A program made the translations under genes and the position numbers. The notes under the pieces are model-generated. The model saw nothing but the letters and a program-made list of their open reading frames with translations, was not told the origin of the DNA and did no database searches. Positions 58,456 to 64,000 of a stretch of 64,000 nucleotides of DNA are shown here, one piece after another. The stretch's first letter is position 1, and each line of letters opens with the position of its first letter. Source of the DNA: Pseudomonas plecoglossicida NBRC 103162 = DSM 15088 (GTDB lineage: Bacteria > Pseudomonadota > Gammaproteobacteria > Pseudomonadales > Pseudomonadaceae); assembly GCF_000730665.1 (NCBI RefSeq), contig NZ_BBIV01000002.1, positions 124,001 through 188,000 on the forward strand. Reading direction: 5' to 3'.

Positions 58456-59277
58456 ATGCGCATGGCGAATCCTTCGGGCTTCGCGTTGTTGCTGAAAAAG
58501 GCGCCCCTTGTGGGCGCCTTTTTTGTGGGCGCCATCTGGCACATTCCGGCCCTGGCATTCTGCCCGTTGCCGGACACGCCGCAACCGGTGGCCGTGCGCC
58601 AGGTGGTGGACGGTGACACCCTGCGCCTGAGCGATGGCCGCAGCGTGCGCATGATCGGCATCAATGCACCTGAAATCGGCCGCAAGGGTCGTACCAGCGA
58701 GCCGTATGCCGAAGCGGCCAGGCGTCGCCTGCAGGACCTGGTCAAGGCCAGCGATGGGCGCGTCGGGCTGGTGCCGGGCAAAGAGGGCAAAGACAAGTAC
58801 GGCCGCACGCTGGCGCATGTGTATAGCGAAAATGGCGACAATCTCGAGGCGCGGCTGCTCAGTGAAGGGCTGGGTTACCGCGTGGCAGTGGCGCCCAATG
58901 TGCGCCTGGCGGGTTGCCAGCAAGCGGCCGAACAAGCGGCGCGCCAGGCGGGGCTGGGACTGTGGCAGCGTTCGCCGGTGGTGCGCGCCGCGGATGTCAG
59001 GCAGTCGGGCTTCGCCGTGATCGGCGGCCGGGTTGGCAACATCGAGCGCAATCGCGCCGGCATCTGGCTGGAACTGGATAGCGGCGTGGTGCTGCAGGTT
59101 CCCGCTCGTCTGCAACGCAACTTCCCCGCCAGCTTCTTCGATAACCTCAAGGGACGCCAGGTTGAAGCGCGCGGCTGGGTGCTGGACCGTTCCCGCAAGG
59201 GTGGGCTCAAGCCTGGGCAGCGACGCTGGCTCTTGCCGTTGACCGATCCAAGCATGCTGGAGCGCGTTTCAGGCTGA
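58456..59277 (+). CDS. Thermonuclease-family (SNase-like) secreted nuclease
   Basis: This protein of up to 273 residues has a hydrophobic start consistent with a signal peptide (about 16-34, LVGAFFVGAIWHIPALAF). The SNase domain carries VVDGDTLRL (about 50-58), RMIGINAPEIG with catalytic Arg/Asp-type residues, and DKYGRTLAHVY (about 113-123). It starts two bases after the rpmE stop, so the rpmE terminator lies within its first codons. The start is therefore uncertain: ATG 58456, ATG 58462, or GTG 58525 after the terminator. A C-terminal extension of about 90 residues follows the nuclease domain. The domain call is firm. Confidence 0.87.
   Translation: MRMANPSGFALLLKKAPLVGAFFVGAIWHIPALAFCPLPDTPQPVAVRQVVDGDTLRLSDGRSVRMIGINAPEIGRKGRTSEPYAEAARRRLQDLVKASDGRVGLVPGKEGKDKYGRTLAHVYSENGDNLEARLLSEGLGYRVAVAPNVRLAGCQQAAEQAARQAGLGLWQRSPVVRAADVRQSGFAVIGGRVGNIERNRAGIWLELDSGVVLQVPARLQRNFPASFFDNLKGRQVEARGWVLDRSRKGGLKPGQRRWLLPLTDPSMLERVSG
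58495..58524 (+). terminator. Rho-independent terminator of rpmE inside the nuclease gene
   Basis: Stem AAAAAGGCGCCC / GGGCGCCTTTTTT with a five-base loop and six T, lying 42 bases after the rpmE stop and within the first 25 codons of the nuclease frame. Confidence 0.85.
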
Positions 59278-59457
59278 AAAGATGTAGACATTTCGCTATT
59301 GGATTGTACACACTGTCAATTCCAATGCCCCCGCGGGTTATAGCGTAAAGTCGTAGGCTAAAGGCCTTGACACAAGTGACCGACCAGTCTTGTGGCTCCC
59401 CGGCTCTTTGCGTATCCTCGGCGGTCCGTCAGAACAGTAAATAGCGGAATGCCCACC

Positions 59458-60726
59458 ATGTCAGACCTGAAAACCGCCGCTCTCGAATATCACGCCCAAC
59501 CTCGTCCGGGGAAACTGAGCGTCGAACTCTCCAAGCCCACCGCCACTGCCCGTGACCTCGCCCTGGCCTACAGCCCAGGCGTTGCCGAGCCCGTGCGCGA
59601 AATCGGCCGTGATCCAGAGCTGGCTTACAAATACACCGGCAAGGGCAACCTCGTTGCGGTGATTTCCGATGGCACCGCCATCCTCGGTCTGGGTGACCTC
59701 GGCCCACTGGCCTCCAAGCCTGTGATGGAAGGCAAGGGCGTTCTGTTCAAGCGTTTCGCAGGTATCGATGTGTTCGACATCGAAGTGGAGTCGGAAAGCC
59801 CGCAGGCCTTCATCGACACCGTTCGCCGCATTTCGATCACCTTCGGTGGCATCAACCTCGAAGACATCAAGGCACCAGAGTGCTTCGAAATCGAGCGCAC
59901 CCTGATCGAGCAGTGCGACATTCCGGTCTTCCACGATGACCAGCACGGCACCGCGATCGTGACCGCGGCCGGCATGATCAACGCCCTGGAAATCGCTGGC
60001 AAGAAACTCGAAGACGCCAAGATCGTCTGCCTGGGCGCCGGCGCTGCCGCCATCTCCTGCATGAAGCTGCTGGTGAGCATGGGTGCCAAGGTCGAGAACA
60101 TCTTCATGATCGACCGCAGCGGCGTGATCCACGCTGGCCGCGACGACCTGAACCAGTACAAGGCCCAGTTCGCCCACGCGACCGACAAGCGCACCCTGGC
60201 CGATGCGCTGAACGGTGCAGACGTGTTCGTTGGCCTGTCCGGCCCGAACCTGCTGAGCCCGGAAGGCCTGAAGTCGATGGCTGCCAACCCGATCGTGTTC
60301 GCCTGCTCGAACCCGGACCCGGAAATTTCGCCTGAGCTGGCCCACGCCACTCGCAGCGACGTGATCATGGCCACCGGTCGTTCCGACTACCCGAACCAGG
60401 TCAACAACGTGCTGGGCTTCCCGTTCATCTTCCGTGGTGCCCTGGACGTTCGCGCCAAGCGCATCAACGAAGAGATGAAAATCGCTGCCGCCATCGCCCT
60501 GAAAGACCTGGCCAAGCTGCCGGTGCCGAAGGAAGTGTGCGATGCCTACGGCGTCGAGGGTCTGGAGTTCGGTCGTGAGTACATCATTCCGAAGCCACTG
60601 GATGCTCGCCTGATCACCGTCGTTTCCGACGCCGTTGCCAAGGCTGCCATCGAATCCGGCGTAGCTACCCTGCCGTATCCGAAGCACTACCCGCTGAAGA
60701 GTGTGGACGAAGTGTTCAACGGCTGA
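59458..60726 (+). CDS. maeB: NADP-dependent malic enzyme (short form)
   Basis: This 422-residue enzyme makes pyruvate and NADPH from malate. Family segments include LAYSPGVAEPVREI, TGKGNLVAVISDGTAILGLG, CFEIERTLIEQCDIPVFHDDQHG (metal and malate binding, about 141-163), and the NADP site IVCLGAGAAAISCMKLL. It lacks the C-terminal phosphotransacetylase domain of E. coli MaeB, which is normal for the Pseudomonas form. ATG 59458 is chosen; ATG 59449 in the same frame is close by. A terminator follows. Confidence 0.93.
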   Translation: MSDLKTAALEYHAQPRPGKLSVELSKPTATARDLALAYSPGVAEPVREIGRDPELAYKYTGKGNLVAVISDGTAILGLGDLGPLASKPVMEGKGVLFKRFAGIDVFDIEVESESPQAFIDTVRRISITFGGINLEDIKAPECFEIERTLIEQCDIPVFHDDQHGTAIVTAAGMINALEIAGKKLEDAKIVCLGAGAAAISCMKLLVSMGAKVENIFMIDRSGVIHAGRDDLNQYKAQFAHATDKRTLADALNGADVFVGLSGPNLLSPEGLKSMAANPIVFACSNPDPEISPELAHATRSDVIMATGRSDYPNQVNNVLGFPFIFRGALDVRAKRINEEMKIAAAIALKDLAKLPVPKEVCDAYGVEGLEFGREYIIPKPLDARLITVVSDAVAKAAIESGVATLPYPKHYPLKSVDEVFNG

Positions 60727-60744
60727 GCCCAGCCGTAGCGACAC

Positions 60745-60779
60745 AAAAAAGCCCCGGCTCGTGAGAGTCGGGGCTTTTT
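60745..60779 (+). terminator. Rho-independent terminator after maeB
   Basis: Stem AAAAAGCCCCG / CGGGGCTTTTT with T-run, 20 bases past the maeB stop. Confidence 0.85.
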
Positions 60780-60805
60780 GTTTGCCTGCCTTTTTTGGGG
60801 GCTGT

Positions 60806-60891
60806 ACCGGCCCTATCGCCGGCGAGCCGGCTCCCACAAGTACAGCGCTGCCCCTCCCCTGTGGGAGCCGGCTTGCCGGCGATAGGGCCTA
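60806..60891. repeat. Inverted REP pair
   Basis: REP copies at about 60806-60840 (core CGCCGGCGAGCCGGC) and 60858-60891, between convergent maeB and ponA. Confidence 0.85.
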
Positions 60892-60905
60892 CAGGAAGGT
60901 CGCTG

Positions 60906-63359
60906 TCAGAACAGGTCCATCGGCGCCGCTTCATCCGCCGGCAGCGGGCTGCCCGGTGCCGCACCATTGCCCAGCTCATCCACCGACGGCGGCGAGTCCT
61001 CGGCCTTGAACAGCTCGAAGTAGGCATTCGGCGTGCTCGGCGAAGCTGCGCGGCCACTGATCGGGTCCACGCGCAGGCTGAGGATGCCTTCCGGTTCGGC
61101 TGGCGGGTGGTTCGGCTTGTCCTTGAGCGCCGCGCCCATGAAGCTCATCCAGATCGGCAGCGCCACCGTGCCACCGTATTCGCGGCGGCCGAGGGTTTCC
61201 GGCTGGTCGAAGCCGACCCACACGGTCGTGACGTAGTCGGCGTTGTAACCGGAGAACCAGGCGTCCTTGGACTCGTTGGTGGTACCGGTCTTGCCCGCCA
61301 GGTCGGTGCGGCCCAGGGCCAGTGCACGACGCCCGGTGCCACGCTTGATCACGTCCTGCAGCATGCTGGTGAGGATGTAGGTGGTGCGCCCGTCGATGAT
61401 CTGCTCGGCCGTCACTGGTACCTGCAGGGCAGGTGCGACCTGGCCAAAGGCCGAAGGCGCTTCGCCAGGCAGCGACGCCGTGCTGATCGGCTGTTCCGGC
61501 GCAGCCAGGCCTGCCTGGTCTTCGCTGCCTTGCGGCACGCGCGCCGGGTTGGCGGTGAACAGCGTCTCGCCACTGCGACTTTCGATGCGCTCGATCAGAT
61601 ACGGGTTGATCTTGTAGCCGCCGTTGGCAAAGGTGCTCCAGCCCGTGGCGATCTCCATCGGCGTCAGGGTCGCGGTGCCTAGCGCCAGGGACAGGTTTGG
61701 CGGCAGGTCCTGCTTGTTGAAGCCGAACTTGGTGATGTAGTCGATGGTGCGGCCCACGCCCATGGCCTGCAGCAAGCGGATCGACACCAGGTTGCGCGAC
61801 TTGTACAACGCTTCGCGCATGCGGATCGGGCCAAGGAAGGTGTTGGTGTCGTTCTTCGGCCGCCAGACCTTGTCCAGGTACTCGTCGACGAACACGATCG
61901 GCGCATCGTTCACCAGGCTGGAGGCGGTATAGCCACTGTCCAGTGCAGCACTGTAGATGAACGGCTTGAAGCTGGAGCCTGGCTGACGCTTGGCCTGCAT
62001 GGCGCGGTTGTAGTTGCTCTGCTCGAACGAGAAGCCGCCGACCAGGGCGCGGATGGCACCGTTGTAAGGGTCAAGCGTGACCAGTGCGCTCTGCGCCCCC
62101 GGAACCTGGCTGAACTTGAGTTTGCCGTCGTCAAGGCGCTGCAGGCGTACAAGGTCACCAGGTTGGACCACATCGGCCGGCGATTGCGGCGAACGGCCCT
62201 GGGCGTTGCTGTTGATGAACGGGCGGGCCCATTTCATGGTGTCCCAGGCCACGTGCTCTTCCTGGCCGCTGCGGGTCAGTACCGTGATTGCGCTCTTCTC
62301 GACCTGGGTGACGATTGCCGGCTCCAGCCCGCCCAGGGTGCGCTGCTTGTTCAGTTCCTGCAGCCAGGCCGCGTGGGACTTGCCTGGGAAGCGCGCTTCG
62401 GGGCCGCGATAGCCGTGGCGCTCATCGTAGTCGGAAAGCCCGTCGAGGACGGCCTTGTTGGCCATCTCCTGCATGTCGCTCGGCACCGTCGTGGTCACGC
62501 GGAAGCCTTCGGTGTAGGCATCGCTGCCATAGCGGCCGACCATCTCGGCGCGGGCCATTTCGGCAACGTAGGGCGCGTTCACTTCCGGGGTCGGCACGTG
62601 ATAGCTGGCGTTGAGCGGTTCGGCCAACGCGGCCTGGTAGCTGGCTTCGTCGATCTTGCCGAGCTTGTACATGCGGCCGAGGATCCAGTCACGGCGCTCC
62701 TTTGCCCGCACCGGGTTGGCCAGCGGGTTGAAGCGCGAGGGCGCCTTGGGCAGGCCGGCGATCATCGCCATCTGCGCCAGGCTCACATCGCGGATCGACT
62801 TGCCGTAGTAGACCTGTGCCGCCGCGTCGATACCGTAGGCGCGGTTACCCAGGTAGATCTTGTTGACGTACAGCTCGAGGATCTCGTCCTTGGTCAGCTC
62901 ACGTTCGATCTGCAGGGCCAGCAGGATTTCGTTGGTCTTGCGCGAGAAGCTGCGCTCGCTGGTCAGGAAGAAGTTCTTCGCCACCTGCATGGTGATGGTG
63001 CTGCCGCCGGTCTGGATGTGACCTGTTTTCACCAGCTGGGTCGCGGCGCGCATCAGGCTGCTGGGATCGACCCCATAGTGGTTGAGGAAATTGTCGTCCT
63101 CGGCAGACAGAAGCGCCTGGATGAATTGTGGGGGAATTTCCGCAAAGCGGATTGGCGAGCGGCGCATTTCGCCAAACTCGGCAATCAACTTGCCGTCGCT
63201 GCTGTACACCCTCAGGGGGATCTGCAACTGGATGCTTCTGAGCGAATCGACCGACGGCAGGCTGGGGCTAAGATACAGAAACGCGCCGCTCACACCGAGT
63301 ACGAGCGCGCAAATGACGGCGACGAAAGACCACCAGAAGAACTTCAGCAGGCGTATCAA
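60906..63359 (-). CDS. ponA: Penicillin-binding protein 1A (bifunctional)
   Basis: This murein synthase of about 817 residues has one N-terminal membrane anchor (LKFFWWSFVAVICALVLGVS). The GT51 transglycosylase domain follows, with LLSAEDDNFLNHYGVD and GGSTITMQVAKNFFL, then an OB-like insert, then the transpeptidase domain with the serine motif PGSSFKPFIY, SRNLVS, and the KTGTT box. The start is taken as TTG 63359 (MIRLLKFFWW); no ATG or GTG occurs nearby in frame. The open frame extends 186 codons further upstream into pilM antisense. Divergent from the pil genes, as elsewhere in Pseudomonas. Confidence 0.93.
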   Translation of the reverse strand: MIRLLKFFWWSFVAVICALVLGVSGAFLYLSPSLPSVDSLRSIQLQIPLRVYSSDGKLIAEFGEMRRSPIRFAEIPPQFIQALLSAEDDNFLNHYGVDPSSLMRAATQLVKTGHIQTGGSTITMQVAKNFFLTSERSFSRKTNEILLALQIERELTKDEILELYVNKIYLGNRAYGIDAAAQVYYGKSIRDVSLAQMAMIAGLPKAPSRFNPLANPVRAKERRDWILGRMYKLGKIDEASYQAALAEPLNASYHVPTPEVNAPYVAEMARAEMVGRYGSDAYTEGFRVTTTVPSDMQEMANKAVLDGLSDYDERHGYRGPEARFPGKSHAAWLQELNKQRTLGGLEPAIVTQVEKSAITVLTRSGQEEHVAWDTMKWARPFINSNAQGRSPQSPADVVQPGDLVRLQRLDDGKLKFSQVPGAQSALVTLDPYNGAIRALVGGFSFEQSNYNRAMQAKRQPGSSFKPFIYSAALDSGYTASSLVNDAPIVFVDEYLDKVWRPKNDTNTFLGPIRMREALYKSRNLVSIRLLQAMGVGRTIDYITKFGFNKQDLPPNLSLALGTATLTPMEIATGWSTFANGGYKINPYLIERIESRSGETLFTANPARVPQGSEDQAGLAAPEQPISTASLPGEAPSAFGQVAPALQVPVTAEQIIDGRTTYILTSMLQDVIKRGTGRRALALGRTDLAGKTGTTNESKDAWFSGYNADYVTTVWVGFDQPETLGRREYGGTVALPIWMSFMGAALKDKPNHPPAEPEGILSLRVDPISGRAASPSTPNAYFELFKAEDSPPSVDELGNGAAPGSPLPADEAAPMDLF

Positions 63360-63534
63360 GGCTTTTGGGTGTCCAGGTTGAAAAGTGAATTGCGCACGGG
63401 ACCGGCGGACGAAAAAACGCTGGGCATTATAAGCATTTTTCGCCTTGCCGGGTGACCGGCCGGGCGGCCCACTGTACCGCCTGGCCGTCAATGACTGGCA
63501 CCGCGCGGGTTTTGACTGAAACGAGGGGGCAAGG
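63360..63534. promoter_or_regulatory. Intergenic promoter region between ponA and pilM
   Basis: About 175 bases between the divergent ponA and pilM starts. It should hold promoters for both. I see no firm box beyond an AT-rich stretch near 63410-63440. Confidence 0.5.
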
Positions 63535-64000
63535 ATGCTGGGACACTGGGGCAGGGATGCCGGTTCATTGCTGGGGGTGGAGATTGCCCTCGACTCGATA
63601 CAGATGTTGCAGGTGCGCAAGCGCGGTGGGCGCTGCGAGCGGGTGGCGTGGGTGCATGAGACCTTCGAGCCGCTCGCTGCGGGGCACTGGTGGCAGGACC
63701 CGGGGCGCGTCGAGCTTGCCCTGCGTGATGCGTATCGACGCAGTGGCACTCGCCAGCGTCGAGTGGCGGTAGCGCTTCCCGTCTCGCAGGTGATCTGCAA
63801 ACGCTGCCAGTTACCCGCGAGCCAGACGGCGGCGCAGATGGAGGCGCAACTGCTGGCCGACGCTGACACCTTGTTCCCGTTTCCCCTGGACGACCTGGTG
63901 ATCGACTTCCATGCCATGGGCGCGTCGACGGGCCGGCCTGGCTATCGGGATGTCATCGTCGCCGCCTGTCGACAAAGTACCTTGCAGCCGCTCGAGGCGT
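63535..64000 (+). CDS. pilM: Type IV pilus assembly protein PilM, N-terminal part
   Basis: The reading frame from ATG 63535 runs open to the end of the window, about 155 residues. MLGHWGRDAGSLLGVEIALD gives the actin-like first strand (GVEIALDS), and ELALRDAYRRSGTRQRRVAVALP and DADTLFPFPLDDLVIDF follow, as in PilM. PilM is the cytoplasmic actin-like protein that binds PilN and starts the pilMNOPQ alignment complex. The gene continues beyond the window. Its place directly opposite ponA is the normal Pseudomonas order. GGGGGCAAGG precedes the start. Confidence 0.9.
   Translation, partial: MLGHWGRDAGSLLGVEIALDSIQMLQVRKRGGRCERVAWVHETFEPLAAGHWWQDPGRVELALRDAYRRSGTRQRRVAVALPVSQVICKRCQLPASQTAAQMEAQLLADADTLFPFPLDDLVIDFHAMGASTGRPGYRDVIVAACRQSTLQPLEA

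Noticed and set aside
63360..63917. N-terminal extension of the ponA frame
   Set aside because: It runs antisense through the pilM start and has no signal or domain; PBP1a begins with its membrane anchor at about 63359.

Overview
The window is a 64 kb piece of chromosome from a fluorescent Pseudomonas, most likely the P. putida group. Three things suggest this: the gene order (folA, ilvD, mutM, coaD, calB, rsmD, ftsYEX-rpoH, thiSG-trmB, hemW-rdgB-metWX-yggT-proC-yggS-pilT, argS, priA, rpmE, maeB, ponA, pilM), the high GC content, and many copies of the P. putida-type REP palindrome in the intergenic gaps. Nearly all of it is ordinary core genome. There are no tRNA or rRNA genes, no CRISPR array, and no insertion sequence that I can recognise.

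Bases 1-6200 hold the 3' end of a heavy-metal P-type ATPase, then a LysR regulator, an ABC importer of the putative 2-aminoethylphosphonate type (ATPase, fused permease, binding protein), and a PhnZ-like diiron HD oxygenase. Bases 6270-12320 hold a conserved but uncharacterised GTPase/membrane-protein pair (DUF3482/DUF2868), folA, a cystine symporter and phosphorylcholine phosphatase.

Bases 12405-14709 are the clearest accessory segment. It is a lower-GC, translationally coupled three-gene operon encoding two different DarT-type (DUF4433) ADP-ribosyltransferases and one DarG-type macrodomain antitoxin. The usual DarTG phage-defence module has one toxin and one antitoxin, so the extra toxin-like gene makes this the most interesting locus here.

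Bases 14768-29840 carry ilvD, a secreted PI-PLC-like protein, an MgtE transporter without its usual N-terminal domain, rlmI, an HDOD protein, mutM, ferredoxin and coaD. They are followed by an alcohol/aldehyde oxidation block (GMC oxidoreductase, Tat-exported small subunit, calB, TetR), then sseA and a YheT hydrolase. Bases 29899-36033 carry three M16 peptidase genes around rsmD. One of them (868 aa) looks like a fused, signal-less copy of the two neighbouring split subunits.

Bases 36264-43700 hold cell division and heat shock (ftsY-ftsE-ftsX, rpoH), mtgA, thiamine genes and trmB. After trmB comes a roughly 600 bp stretch with a 20-bp direct repeat and two tiny coupled ORFs that end at their own terminator. 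Bases 44328-64000 run through hemW, rdgB, metW/metX, proC, yggS, pilT, an NlpC/P60 protein, a TM2 protein, a SPOR protein, argS, priA, rpmE, a nuclease, maeB and ponA, ending in the 5' part of pilM.
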